From NCBI GenBank assembly GCA_963978895.1, contig OZ022244.1, forward strand, positions 28,568,769-28,632,768: a DNA stretch of 64,000 nucleotides, in the 5' to 3' direction. The notes under the pieces are model-generated. The model had not been told where the DNA came from, made no database searches, and was given only the letters and a program-made list of their open reading frames with translations. Made by a program: the position numbers and the translations under genes. This DNA comes from Erpobdella octoculata. Taxonomy: Eukaryota > Annelida > Clitellata > Hirudinida > Erpobdellidae. Shown one piece after another: positions 1 to 19,722 of this stretch (position 1 is the stretch's first letter; every line of letters starts with the position of its first letter).

Positions 1-2363
1 TTTGTGACTTCGAGTGGTCGCCGCGTGCCGTCAATATGTCTCATAGAGTATTGGTGGGTTATTCTGTGTGAGCGACCGACATGCATGATTTTGCATTTCT
101 CGACATTGAAGTGCATTAGCCAAGTGAATGACCACTCAACTGCACGGTCAATGTTAGCCTGGAGAGATGAAATGTCGGAAGCTGACTTGATGATGCCGAT
201 GATTTTGCTGTCGTCCGCGTACATTTTGATTTGGTGTGTGATAGTGTCCGGTAAGTCGTTAATATATAACACAAAAAGTAGTGGACCAAGAACAGAGCCT
301 TGAGGAACGCCACTTGTCACATTCTTCCACTCGGACTCGCAGCCTTCAATCAAAACGCGCTGCTTCCTATCTTTCAGCCACGCTTCGATCCATGTGAGTA
401 GCATACCACGGATGCCATAAGCTTTTAGTTTATGCAGTAGGCGTTTGTGAGGTACTCTGTCGAATGCTTTGGCAAAATCTGTATATACTACGTCAGCCAC
501 ATAGCCGCAATGAACAGCTTCAGTGAGTATGTCGCGAGTTTCAAGTAAATTTGTCAAGCAGCTTTTTTTCTTGAGAAAACCATGTTGATGTTTGCTGATT
601 AAGCCGTTGACGACGCAGTGCTGCATGATGTGTTCATGTAGAATGCCTTCCATTACTTTACAGAGCACAGGAGTGAGAGAGACAGGCCTGTAGTTAGAAG
701 GCTTGAGCTTGCTGCCTTTTTTGAAGATAGGGGAAACATTTGATTTTCTCCATGTGTCCGGTATAACTCCGGACATGAAGGAGCGCTTGTAGATGAGAGC
801 CAGGGGTGTGGCAAAGGCAGCTGCGCAATTGCTGAGAACGCGTGGGTGCAAACCGTCAAGACCCATCGATTTAGTTTTGTCTAAGCTGTAGAGTCTTTTT
901 TGAAGAATAGCTGCAGAAAAACAACTTTCATTTACATCGCAGATTGATTCGGTGCGATCTGTAAAAGCAGGCATGTAGCCCTCAGGTTCGATGACAAAAA
1001 CAGATTGAAAATAGTCATTGAGTGAAGAACAGATTTTTTCACGGTCCGCAGTTATGGTGCCGTCGGCTGTCTGAATAGAGTTGATGTCGTCTTTGACAAA
1101 CTGCTTGCTACGGACATGTGAGTGAAGAAGTTTTGGATTGGATTTGGAAGCGCTGACTAGTTGTTCCTCATACGTGAGAATTGCCGACTTGACTGTTTTA
1201 GCTACACGCTTGCAAGCCTCTCGATGAGATTCTCGCAGAATAACTGCAGAGTCGCGCCCCGATGCGATGTATTTAGCCCAGACCTCGCGCTTGACTCTGG
1301 CTGCTTTTATAACTTCGGGTGTTACCCAAGGTTCTTTTTTCCGGACAAATGGAGTTGCTGTAGATGGGATGTGTAGTGCAACCGCTTCGTTGTATCGGTC
1401 GATAAGAAGCTGATAAGTGTCAGGTACTGAAAGGCCATCAAATAGGTTTTCCCAGTCGGTGTTTGAAATACGAGATGACAGCGCATTGTAGTCAGCTTTG
1501 CTCCATATAAAACGTTTGTGCGACGGAGAAACACGTGAATTGTTCAGACCGGCCACAGCGAACCGACCGGTTATAAAGCAATGGGATTGGCCCATGGGCG
1601 TGTATCCAAGTGAGTCAGCTTCAAGTATCTCGATAGCTCGGTCGGGGTCGTTGGTAATAATGAGGTCAAGAGTGCTGCTAGGTGTAACATAACGATTACA
1701 GCGGTACGTGGGAAACGTGACAAGCTGTGTAAGGTGCCAGTCGTTGAGGCACTCTTGAAATCTAATGTCACTAGGATGTTCGTTACCTATATGGGCAACT
1801 GTTGCCACGCCACCACCCACGTCGATTGGAGCATATTTTGTGTGAGAGAAATTAAAATCGCCATAGAGCAACATAAATGAGCAGCTCAAGGCGGAAAGTG
1901 AGCTACGAGCTGTTGTGATTGAAGCAATACATTGTGTGAGATAGTCGTCGTTCAAGTCATGAGGGCGATATAAACAACCAACGAGGAAAGTTTCTCCACC
2001 GAAACAAATGACTCGCCAGACTTGTTCAATAGCTGGAGAGTTGAGCTGAGGAATGCCGGTCTCACTGGTCACAACTTTATCCACAACGTAGATCGCAACA
2101 CCTCCTCCAGCGCACCTCTCTCTGTCTTTACGGTGCAGTTGATAGCCAGCTATGGAGGTGTCTGAGGATTCGTTAAACCATGTTTCCACAAAGAACATGG
2201 CATGTGGTCTAAGCGATTGGTCGAGGGCTGCTATTCTTGCTGTTAGCTCATCGCGTTTATCTTTATTGAGCGAGCATGGGTTGTTAGACCAAAACCGAAA
2301 GTGATTTAGAGACGAAGTAGGTGAAGAGGATTTGGGCTGGCTTTTCTTGTTGGGGTGACGCAT
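1..2363 (-). CDS. CR1/Jockey-like non-LTR retrotransposon ORF2 (endonuclease + reverse transcriptase), 3' end outside window
   Basis: Read from the ATG at 2363 down to base 1, this frame has no stop in about 787 codons, so it runs off the left edge. It encodes the replication protein of a non-LTR retrotransposon. The N-terminal part is an APE-type endonuclease: a YGDFN motif lies near 1855-1870 and a GQSHCF motif near 1575-1600. The C-terminal part is a reverse transcriptase with FAKAFDRVPH (about 455-490), SGVPQGSVLGPLLF (about 275-315) and the catalytic YADD at about 211-224. The start is placed at the first ATG, 25 bases after the upstream ORF1 stop, a spacing usual for such elements. The clade (CR1/Jockey group) is inferred from the RT motif wording only. 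I cannot see the thumb, the C-terminal region or the 3' tail. Confidence 0.88.
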   Translation of the reverse strand, partial: MRHPNKKSQPKSSSPTSSLNHFRFWSNNPCSLNKDKRDELTARIAALDQSLRPHAMFFVETWFNESSDTSIAGYQLHRKDRERCAGGGVAIYVVDKVVTSETGIPQLNSPAIEQVWRVICFGGETFLVGCLYRPHDLNDDYLTQCIASITTARSSLSALSCSFMLLYGDFNFSHTKYAPIDVGGGVATVAHIGNEHPSDIRFQECLNDWHLTQLVTFPTYRCNRYVTPSSTLDLIITNDPDRAIEILEADSLGYTPMGQSHCFITGRFAVAGLNNSRVSPSHKRFIWSKADYNALSSRISNTDWENLFDGLSVPDTYQLLIDRYNEAVALHIPSTATPFVRKKEPWVTPEVIKAARVKREVWAKYIASGRDSAVILRESHREACKRVAKTVKSAILTYEEQLVSASKSNPKLLHSHVRSKQFVKDDINSIQTADGTITADREKICSSLNDYFQSVFVIEPEGYMPAFTDRTESICDVNESCFSAAILQKRLYSLDKTKSMGLDGLHPRVLSNCAAAFATPLALIYKRSFMSGVIPDTWRKSNVSPIFKKGSKLKPSNYRPVSLTPVLCKVMEGILHEHIMQHCVVNGLISKHQHGFLKKKSCLTNLLETRDILTEAVHCGYVADVVYTDFAKAFDRVPHKRLLHKLKAYGIRGMLLTWIEAWLKDRKQRVLIEGCESEWKNVTSGVPQGSVLGPLLFVLYINDLPDTITHQIKMYADDSKIIGIIKSASDISSLQANIDRAVEWSFTWLMHFNVEKCKIMHVGRSHRITHQYSMRHIDGTRRPLEVT

Positions 2364-2388
2364 TCTCTGTGGCTTTTGCAAGAGTGAC

Positions 2389-2812
2389 TTATTGGGCCTT
2401 CTTGAATTTGTGCAGTTGATTGCCACGGATGCCGTATCGAAAGGGCGAATCATTACCAAGTTGAGCATTGAGTTTGTTTCTTTCTTGCCTCAACTGGTAG
2501 TCTAATTGTCTTTCTGCCTCTGTTAAATCCGGGCTGATATAAACGGCCTTGTACGTACTGTTGCTTCTCAAACCTTCAGCTGCCAAGAGGGTCGGGTTTC
2601 TGAGACTTGCATCAGTTAGTTCCACGAGGATTGGGCCCGGTTTTGCTTGATCTTTGGATCTTAATCTCTTTATGCATACTGGTTTTACATCAGACTTGCC
2701 GATTGAACAAAAAAGATCTTTTACAAACTTTTCGTCTTCAGATCTTTTGTCAACTTGCACTGCACACGACGGTTCCGGAACTCCGTAAACGATAACATTT
2801 TTTTTCCAACAT
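2389..2812 (-). pseudogene. ORF1 C-terminal fragment of the same retrotransposon
   Basis: This frame ends in a stop at 2389-2391, just ahead of the ORF2 start. It reads an NVIVYGVPEPS motif near 2770-2790, followed by a charged segment that ends in RYGIRGNQLHKFKKAQ. A hydrophobic VIVYGVPE strand is typical of the RRM-like domain of LINE ORF1 nucleic-acid chaperones. The frame has no credible start: upstream of about 2810 it passes straight into AT-rich satellite. ORF1 is therefore 5'-truncated and lacks its coiled-coil region. Either the element was truncated on insertion or the satellite expanded at its 5' junction. Confidence 0.75.
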
Positions 2813-2814
2813 AA

Positions 2815-3325
2815 TGTTTTTGTTTCAAATATATACTATATTTGTTGTTGTTTTAAATATATATTATATTTCTTACAATGTACATAATGTTGTTGTTTCA
2901 AATATATACTATATTTTTTGTTGTTTTAAATATATATTATATTTCTTAAAATGTACATAATGTTGTTGTTTCAAATATATATTATATTTCTTAAAATGTA
3001 CATAATGTTGTTGTTTCAAATATATACTATTTGTTGTTGTTTTAAATATATATTATATTTCTTACAATGTACATAATGTTGTTGTTTCAAATATATACTA
3101 TATTTGTTGTTGTTTTAAATATATATTATATTTCTTAAAATGTACATAATGTTGTTGTTTCAAATATATATTATATTTCTTAAAATGTACATAATGTTGT
3201 TGTTTCAAATATATACTATTTGTTGTTGTTTTAAATATATATTATATTTCTTACAATGTACATAATGTTGTTGTTTCAAATATATACTATATTTGTTGTT
3301 GTTTTAAATATATACTATATTTGTG
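2815..3325. repeat. AT-rich satellite with 189-bp higher-order period
   Basis: The stretch alternates two related blocks, one containing GTTGTTGTTTCAAATATATA and one TTGTTGTTTTAAATATATA, joined by a TTACAATGTACATAA linker. The string AATGTTG recurs at 2886, 2959, 3004, 3075, 3148, 3193 and 3264. The spacings are 73, 45, 71, 73, 45 and 71, so the real period is 189 bp, present about two and a half times. Confidence 0.9.
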
Positions 3326-3701
3326 ATAAGAAAAAATAAGTTTTTTTAACCTTTTTAAATTGCATAATTATCAAGAAATAAGTATATGTTGGTCAGAATA
3401 GAAAATTTAATGAGTTTTAGGTATTTATCGTGATTTCATGAATGATGAAAAATTAAAAAGATTATTTTATACAATAAACACCCAAAAAGTGTATTCAGTG
3501 TTTTTTCTTCTATATTACGTTTAATTTAAATAAATTAATAAAAACCTTAAAATTGAAAGATGCTCTATGAACAGCTATTCTATCACGCACAATTTTCAAA
3601 ACAAACATTATAAAAAATATTTAACGGTGGCTTCAACTATGGCGTCCAGACTGCGTTTAAAAAACTGATTTTTTTTTCAGACATAAAACATAGAAATCTA
3701 C

Positions 3702-11752
<8,051 letters not shown>

Positions 11753-11850
11753 CGATGGTAAAGAGTTGTTCTTGTTACTCTTGTTGCTACAATTAAAGTT
11801 TTCTTAAAAATAAATAAAAATTTGCATGTATAAAATAATGTGTGTGTTTT

Positions 11851-12846
<996 letters not shown>

Positions 12847-13403
12847 TACTATATTGTTGGTAGCGCTATTTCAATTGGATGTTAAGCACATTTTACCATG
12901 GTTTTAATTAAAATCCTTACTGATAAAAATAACATTATAATGTCCGAAGAAAATTAAAGTGCCTAAACATAGCGTTGTTTACTGTGTAGAAAAAACAATT
13001 TATATTTCTTGACGTCAGTAAAAGATATTATAAGGGTTGACTTAGTTAAAATGACAAACAACTAGATTTCCAGAAAATGTTGGTATAACATCTTTAAAAT
13101 ATTTAAAAAAATGTATAATATTTTTTATATATCTATTTGTCAAAGATTAAGTAAAAAATCTACTTTCAATATTTTAATATTGCTTTAACGTTTAAATATA
13201 TTCAAACTTAAAAAATTACAAAATTTAAATTTCAAGTTTGAAATTTTTTGCAATTACAAATCCAGTAATGAATCAATTACAAGCAGAAATTGATTCAATT
13301 AATCAATTAATCAAATTGAACTTTTATATTGATTGATGGTTACAAACAAGGTTAGGACGTCCATTAATACATATCATTCCTCATCTTGCAAGGCTGATGA
13401 AAG

Positions 13404-13603
13404 NNNNNNNNNNNNNNNNNNNNNNNNNNNNNNNNNNNNNNNNNNNNNNNNNNNNNNNNNNNNNNNNNNNNNNNNNNNNNNNNNNNNNNNNNNNNNNNNN
13501 NNNNNNNNNNNNNNNNNNNNNNNNNNNNNNNNNNNNNNNNNNNNNNNNNNNNNNNNNNNNNNNNNNNNNNNNNNNNNNNNNNNNNNNNNNNNNNNNNNNN
13601 NNN
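13404..13603. other. Assembly gap, 200 N
   Basis: Exactly 200 undetermined bases. The round number suggests a scaffolding gap of unknown true size. The flanks 12850-13403 and 13604-14120 are AT-rich and hold nothing I recognise. Confidence 0.99.
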
Positions 13604-14124
13604 GTTCTGGAAATGATGAACATGATTTTTACTTAACTGAAGTCGTGAGTTTTCTTGAATTTTTAAAAATGTCTAATTTTAGCTATTGAATTATTAATAG
13701 GTACTTTGTTGTCTCTTGGCCAATTATGTTTGTTCCTGGTCAGCTAAAGTAATCTTAAACTCTGTAAAGCTATTTTACTTTTTAGTGCACATTTAAATTA
13801 TTTTTAATTTATTATTATTTCAATTTATTAATTTTTGCTGTTAAACGGTTATTTTATGTGGCAATTTGTTAAATTTATCCCATTTGAACACAACACAATT
13901 GAACGCAATGCAATTAGAAAATCATTAATTACTCGGTGGAAAATTATGTGTTTTTTTGCAAAAATTTTACAAAACTTTTGAAAAAGTTTTTCTGCAAAGT
14001 TTTTATTTTAATTTTGTTAAATTCGAGAGCTTGAAGTATATTTTTTAACGAAAAGTTCATTTAAAGTGGCTCTATGTTTCGGACAAAAATTCAGAGCCAC
14101 TAAACCATAAAAGGCAATGTTAGA

Positions 14125-14425
14125 AAGATTTAGAAAAAAGAAAAATCTTGAGCAGACTGCGGAACTCCGTCTCAGAAGCTGCTGCTTATATCGTAGACGG
14201 AAAGCTGCTCCAAATCTTGGACCCGATGACGCTGAAACCTCTGTCACCAAGTGTCCTGCACCGAGAGGCTGGTAGCAGAAGATCTTGTGTAGATTATGAT
14301 CTCAGTCTCTGACGTCACTTGCAAGCACTTAGACACAAGCAGTGCAACTTTGAACTCTATCTTTTCCAAACAGCTGCGCCTGTGGAGTTCATGAAGAAGA
14401 AGAGTTGCATGGTCGTACTTCTTGC
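14125..14425 (-). pseudogene. Degenerate CR1-like ORF2 C-terminal fragment
   Basis: The minus strand reads LLLHELHRRSCLEKIEFKVALLVSKCL, interrupted, from about 14420 down. After a frame change it reads GFSVIGSKIWSSFP near 14225-14190. This is the pattern of the C-terminal tail of CR1-type ORF2 proteins, in which an ELHWL..R..FK.A....KCL block is followed by a G.RSF...A...WNSLP block; compare HWLNVRCRIIFKVAQIVFKCL and GDRSFPAAAAKIWNSLP in the intact element next door. The frame breaks show it is an old, dead copy in the opposite orientation. Confidence 0.6.
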
Positions 14426-14646
14426 TGTTGAAGATTAATTTTGGCGGCGGTATTGGTGATGGACTGGATCCGGGAAAGATGCTTTTTTGGCAAGCCAGCG
14501 AGAGTGGAATTGCCATATATTTTTCTATAAAAGTTTTATAATTGCAAAATTTAACCAATTTTCCGGTTTGCTTATGTCTGGAAATATAACATTAGGTAAT
14601 TTGTGTATTTCAACGGTTTTCTAAAAATTTCGGAGAGATATTTCAA

Positions 14647-15567
14647 ATGCCGGGCGGCAGAACGAGACTTGAAGAAAAGAAGGTAGCGAGCGATGTTATG
14701 GTTCTGGGACTTCACCTTTGCGAATGTTGCCATAGGAATAATGAAGAAAGGTTGAAAGAATTGGTTGAGTTGGATAAAGAACACGGACAGTCTCTAGAGA
14801 TCAAAGAAATGATGAAGGAGATGAGGGAGTTTGTTGAACAAGAAATTCGAGGTGTAAAAATGTCGGTGGAGGAGATAAATGGTCGTCAGGCGGGGTATGG
14901 TCGTGGTGATAACATGATGGAGGTGCAGCTAGAGCAGATTCAAGAGTTGAAGGAGCAAATTGTGAAATATAATAAACAATCCAATGATAAACTTGAGGAA
15001 ACCAGTAGAACAAATAGAACATTCTCAGAAATAGTTAAAGAGAGTTTGAAAGAAGTGACAACAGATGTTAAAAATATTCAAAGAGCAGTGGAAGTAACAG
15101 GAATTAAAATTAATACAGTAGAAGATAGGCAACAGAGGAAAAACAACATTGTAGCTTATAGAATACCTGAAAATGAGCAGAACTCCAAAAGTAAAGATAA
15201 AGAAGATGTTGTACAAATATTGGAAAGTATTACAGGTTTGGAATTAGAAAAAGAAATTTTAGAAATTTACAGAATAGGAAAAAGAAGTGAATTGCAAACA
15301 CCAAGACCAGTTATGATAAAGTTTCAAAGTACTTCAGTTAAAAATCTGACAATGGAAAATGCACCAAAGTTGAAGAAAGCAGAAGAAACAAGAAACATCA
15401 TATTAAGCAATGACCTGTCAAAAGAGGATAGACTGGAATGTAAGAGGTTGCTTGAGGAAAAGAAGAGGCTGATTGGAGAAAAAGATGATATCACCAAATG
15501 GATGTTTAGAATAAAAGGCAAGGCAGGGGCATTCTATGCTGTTGCCTTCAAAAAGCAAAATTTATAG
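14647..15567 (+). CDS. Retrotransposon ORF1 (nucleic-acid-binding protein, coiled coil + RRM-like)
   Basis: A 306-residue protein very rich in K and E. The N-terminal part carries a CECCH cluster (about residue 25), followed by long heptad-like stretches (about 35-170) that suggest a coiled coil for trimerisation. The segment NNIVAYRIPEN (about residues 176-186) is the first strand of an RRM-like domain as in LINE ORF1 proteins. The C-terminal third resembles their CTD (RNIILSNDLSKEDR). It is expected to coat the element RNA as a chaperone in a cytoplasmic RNP with ORF2p. Start chosen as the first ATG of the open frame. The function is known for the family; the domain limits are my estimate. 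Confidence 0.82.
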   Translation: MPGGRTRLEEKKVASDVMVLGLHLCECCHRNNEERLKELVELDKEHGQSLEIKEMMKEMREFVEQEIRGVKMSVEEINGRQAGYGRGDNMMEVQLEQIQELKEQIVKYNKQSNDKLEETSRTNRTFSEIVKESLKEVTTDVKNIQRAVEVTGIKINTVEDRQQRKNNIVAYRIPENEQNSKSKDKEDVVQILESITGLELEKEILEIYRIGKRSELQTPRPVMIKFQSTSVKNLTMENAPKLKKAEETRNIILSNDLSKEDRLECKRLLEEKKRLIGEKDDITKWMFRIKGKAGAFYAVAFKKQNL

Positions 15568-15593
15568 GAAAAAACTGTTTAAGTTCAGAAGAT

Positions 15594-18500
15594 ATGAGTT
15601 GTTTAAATAACCAAGCAAAAAAATATGGTAGAAATAAAAAAGCAACAATGAGGGGGCAGCAGTTGCTGAGTAGTGGAGGTTTTCAGATGGATATGATGGT
15701 GCAGAGTGACATGGGAGTGAACAAACTGGCTGTAGGATATAGTGCTGAAAAACTAGAAAATTTAAAATCAGATGTGAATATGACTTCAAGAAATGATATC
15801 AGTTTGAAAGAAATTGACAAAGTGATAGAGGGTGAAGAATTGAAACAAACTAATTCTAATCCTGATAATAACCATATTGATAACTCAGTTCCATTAAAAC
15901 CCACTAATGAAAGTATTAAAAAACACAGACTTATTAATCTAAGAGAACGCCACTCTAGAACAGTCACAAAGAAAGCTAACTTCGGTCTCCTTAACATCAG
16001 ATCAGTCAACAATAAGACTGATGATATTCATAATATTTTCCATGAACATAAAATTAACATTTTGCTTCTCACTGAGACATGGCACGATGAAGACTCAATC
16101 TGTTTCAAAAAATTTCTCAAGCTTGGTTTTTCTGTTGTGGACAGACCCAGACCAAGAGTGAAACATGATTCCCTACGCTGTAACCACGGAGGAGTTGCTA
16201 TTTTGGGAGCTCCTGGTTTCCGGCTGAAACAGTTTCACCCAGCTGTTACGCCGACAACATATGAATGTGCTGCTGGTAGGGTAACAGCTGGCTCCTACAG
16301 TTGTTTGATTGTTGTAATTTACAGAACAGGAATAATCAATAAACAATTTTTTAGTGAATTTTCTGATTTACTTGACACTGTTTCAGCCCTGAATGAAGAT
16401 GTTGTTGTGTCTGGTGATTTTAACATAAGATTGGAACGAAGTGAAGATAATAATGCTATAACTTTTAACACTATTCTTGCTGATCATGGATTCATTCAAC
16501 ATGTTAAACAACCAACTCATGTGCAAGGTGGCACTCTCGATGCTGTAGCCATTCGATCTGATTCTCTAGCTCAAAGTATTGAAGTAACTGACACTGGCTT
16601 TTCTGATCACTTTCTCATCCGATGGAGCTCACTAATAACTCGCCCTCCTCCTACTTATAAGAACTCTATGCGTCGAGACTGGAAAAAATTTATATTCGAT
16701 GATTTTGTAACTCAGCTTCAGGCTTCTTCTCTCACCCAAGAAGTTACAGGCAGTCTGGATGATGCAGTTGATACATATAACAAGGAACTACTAACCATGC
16801 TTGATTTTCAAATACCCCTAAAAATGTCCAGGTATCGTCAACGACCTTCTGACCCATGGTTTGACTACGACTGTCATAATTGCAAAAAACTAACACGTCG
16901 ACTTGAGCGACTAGCAATCAAAACAAATTCACCAAATGATCTCTTAGAATGGAAAAATCAACTTAAAAAATACAGGAAACTACTTCGTAGTAAACGTGAG
17001 TCTTTCTGGACTAAAAAAATTGAAGATGAATGTCAATCAACTCGAAATCTATGGACTTCCTTAAACACAATAACAGCTAGAGGTCAAATACCCATCAGAA
17101 CAACCTTAACAGCTAATTCATTTCTCAAGTTCTTTGAAAGTAAAACTGAGAATGTACGTGCTTCAACTGCATCTTGTCTTGCTCCACCTCTTGTGGACTG
17201 GGCCATCAACTCTTCTCTTAACATTTTTGCGCCAACAAATGTGGATGAAGTGACCAAACTTATAAATAGTCTTCCAAACAAACAATGTTTACTAGATCCG
17301 ATACCAACTTGGCTACTAAAAAAATCAGCTTGTTTACTGGCACCTTTTTTAACCAGCTTGTTTAACAAATCCTTCATTGAAGGATACCTACCAAAATATT
17401 TCAAATCATCCTACATCACTCCAGTTCTAAAAAAACCCAATCTTGACTGTGATGACGCTAGCTCTTATCGACCAATCTCCAATTTGTCTGTCATTTCAAA
17501 GTTATTAGAACGGCTTGTTCTTTCGAGGATAACCAGCTACTTGGATAGTAATAACCTTTCTCCACCTCATCAGTCGGCTTATCGGCAATATCATTCAACA
17601 GAGACCGCAGTTCTTAAGGTTTTTTCTGATGCTCTGGTGGCTGCTGACAGCGGGAAAATAACATTGCTAGTTCTCTTAGATCTCTCAGCTGCATTCGATA
17701 CGGTTGATCACTCTATTCTGCTCCAACGGCTAAACTCACACTTTGGTTTCTGCGGATCTGCACTAGAGTGGGTTGACTCATACCTTAATGAACGTAAATG
17801 TCAGGTTAGGGTTGGAGAGGACATTTCTGGTACTTTGCTACTTAACTGTGGAGTGCCTCAGGGTTCAGTTCTTGGACCAACTCTCTTTACAATGTATATA
17901 GCTCACCTAGAAAAAATTATCTCCAATCACGGACTTTGTGCGCACTTTTATGCTGATGACACACAGATCTATGGTCATTGTGATCCTGTTAAGGCAATTG
18001 AACTCTCGTCAGTAGTTTCTACATGCATTGATGATGTGAGCCTATGGATGTCTTCCAGTCGCCTTCAGCTGAATTCAAGCAAGTCTGAAGTAATTTGGCT
18101 GTCAACCAGTCGGATGAAACGTAAGTTCCAAGCAGCACCGCTGAGAATGGGTAAAGATTGGATCTCTCCATCTGATTCAGTTCGCAATTTGGGTGCTTTC
18201 TTTGATTCAGACATGCGTATGAACACTCACGTTAGTCGCATCACCCAAAGCTGCTTTTCAACCTTACGTCAAATCAAAACTGTTGCTTCATCTCTACCCC
18301 CCCTGGCGCTTAACTTGCTTATTACTTCATTGGTGTTTTCAAAACTAGACTATTGTAATTCCACACTGGTTGGACTCCCGAAGATCTTGACTCATCGCCT
18401 TCAATCAGTGGTGAATGCGGCGGCAAGGCTTTTGACCGGTCGAAGACGCTGCGATCACATCACTCCAGTACTTCAAGAACTACATTGGTTGAACGTCAGG

Positions 18501-18794
18501 TGTAGAATTATCTTCAAAGTAGCTCAAATAGTCTTTAAATGTCTCAACTGTTTGGCTCCTTCATACTTAATGGAAGTAATTTTGCCCATTAGTAATATTC
18601 AATCAAGGGGGAATCTCAGATCTGCATCTTCAGCTCTTCTCTTCGTTCCCTCTACTCGTCTAAAAAGTGCTGGTGATAGAAGTTTTCCTGCTGCAGCAGC
18701 AAAAATTTGGAATAGTCTTCCCTTGGAGATAAGAGCAGCACCTGATTTTGTAATGTTTAAAAAAGAATTGAAACAATACCTTATGAAAATTTAA
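15594..18794 (+). CDS. Retrotransposon ORF2: APE endonuclease + reverse transcriptase
   Basis: A 1066-residue protein. Residues 1-120 are a lysine-rich leader without a recognisable fold. The endonuclease runs from about residue 127 (FGLLNIRSVNNK, then LLTETWHD) through VVSGDFNI (about 272) to SDHFLIRW (about 337). The reverse transcriptase shows YRPISNLSVISKLLERLV, LLDLSAAFDTVDHSIL (about 695), CGVPQGSVLGPTLF (about 752) and catalytic YADD (about 784). The C-terminus has the CR1-type HWLNV...WNSLPLEIR tail. It nicks target DNA and primes reverse transcription of its own RNA. All catalytic motifs look intact and there is no internal stop. Confidence 0.93.
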   Translation: MSCLNNQAKKYGRNKKATMRGQQLLSSGGFQMDMMVQSDMGVNKLAVGYSAEKLENLKSDVNMTSRNDISLKEIDKVIEGEELKQTNSNPDNNHIDNSVPLKPTNESIKKHRLINLRERHSRTVTKKANFGLLNIRSVNNKTDDIHNIFHEHKINILLLTETWHDEDSICFKKFLKLGFSVVDRPRPRVKHDSLRCNHGGVAILGAPGFRLKQFHPAVTPTTYECAAGRVTAGSYSCLIVVIYRTGIINKQFFSEFSDLLDTVSALNEDVVVSGDFNIRLERSEDNNAITFNTILADHGFIQHVKQPTHVQGGTLDAVAIRSDSLAQSIEVTDTGFSDHFLIRWSSLITRPPPTYKNSMRRDWKKFIFDDFVTQLQASSLTQEVTGSLDDAVDTYNKELLTMLDFQIPLKMSRYRQRPSDPWFDYDCHNCKKLTRRLERLAIKTNSPNDLLEWKNQLKKYRKLLRSKRESFWTKKIEDECQSTRNLWTSLNTITARGQIPIRTTLTANSFLKFFESKTENVRASTASCLAPPLVDWAINSSLNIFAPTNVDEVTKLINSLPNKQCLLDPIPTWLLKKSACLLAPFLTSLFNKSFIEGYLPKYFKSSYITPVLKKPNLDCDDASSYRPISNLSVISKLLERLVLSRITSYLDSNNLSPPHQSAYRQYHSTETAVLKVFSDALVAADSGKITLLVLLDLSAAFDTVDHSILLQRLNSHFGFCGSALEWVDSYLNERKCQVRVGEDISGTLLLNCGVPQGSVLGPTLFTMYIAHLEKIISNHGLCAHFYADDTQIYGHCDPVKAIELSSVVSTCIDDVSLWMSSSRLQLNSSKSEVIWLSTSRMKRKFQAAPLRMGKDWISPSDSVRNLGAFFDSDMRMNTHVSRITQSCFSTLRQIKTVASSLPPLALNLLITSLVFSKLDYCNSTLVGLPKILTHRLQSVVNAAARLLTGRRRCDHITPVLQELHWLNVRCRIIFKVAQIVFKCLNCLAPSYLMEVILPISNIQSRGNLRSASSALLFVPSTRLKSAGDRSFPAAAAKIWNSLPLEIRAAPDFVMFKKELKQYLMKI

Positions 18795-19199
18795 CTTTTT
18801 GTTCTATTCATTTTTGTATGTGGCCTTGAAGTCGTTTGATTTACGCCACTTTAAATTTGTCAAATAAATAAAATAAATAAATAAATAAATAATGTAATTT
18901 AATATAATGTAGGGAGATTGTGTATTGTGTATAGTCTTTCCTTACCTCAAAAACTATCACGGAAATACCTTGCAGAAGATATAAATATAAAGCAAGCTAG
19001 TGCGTACAAGAAAATATATGATATGATATATATATAGAAAGGTATATGCTTGCGCTATGTAGATAAAGCGGTAATTCGGTCCAGGAGCTCTCAGATGGGA
19101 ACTTGTTTGTGTCGTATTGATTTTTGCTCCAGCTCTCCATCTCCAGCAGGCATTGGTTGAAAAACTGTCAAGGCCGAATGAGTAATGAAATTTGTGAAT

Positions 19200-19293
19200 T
19201 ATTGCTGATGGTAGTGATGGTGGTGGTGGTGGTGATGTTGATGACGGTGGTGATGATGATGATGGTGATGATGACGATGAATATGACGATGGC

Positions 19294-19324
<31 letters not shown>

Positions 19325-19400
19325 TAATGGTGGTGATGATGATGATGTAATAATCATGACAATGTAATGGTGATGATGACTATGTAATAATGGTGATGAG
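19200..19400. repeat. (GAT/GGT)n trinucleotide-rich tract
   Basis: Imperfect GATGAT / GGTGGT runs, giving a spurious poly-Met ORF. It lies in the presumed first intron or 5' flank of the ninjurin-like gene. The remainder of 18894-19722 shows nothing I can support, including the missing first exon. Confidence 0.9.
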
Positions 19401-19722
19401 GAATATAATAAGAATAGAAAAAATGACCATAAATTTGATGAGAATAGGAAATGATTTTAGTATCCACGATAGTGCTAGTTTTTCTGCATACTAGTGGATT
19501 CAGCTTGAGAATTTATGTGACAGAGCGTAAGGCCATCCAGTGGATTATTATAATGACGTCACAATAGGAAGGAGAACATCAGTTTTCTGGAAAGTAATAT
19601 CTACTCACGGGCTATAAATTCTGCCATTTAATTTTGTGTTTTTTGTTTTACTTTACTTGGGTTCATAAATCATTCCGCATAAATAACACACATATACGAG
19701 TACATATATAATTAAATTTCAG

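Larger units (their letters stand above)
14640..18893 (+). mobile_element. CR1-like non-LTR retrotransposon with two intact ORFs
   Basis: ORF1 (14647-15567) and ORF2 (15594-18794) lie in order with a 26-base spacer. They are followed by a short 3' UTR and a tail of AAATA/AATA repeats (18863-18893). The absence of stops or frameshifts over 4.1 kb implies a young insertion. The 5' boundary is uncertain: unrelated antisense sequence ends by about 14425, so the 5' UTR is at most about 200 bases. I could not find target-site duplications with confidence. Confidence 0.88.
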
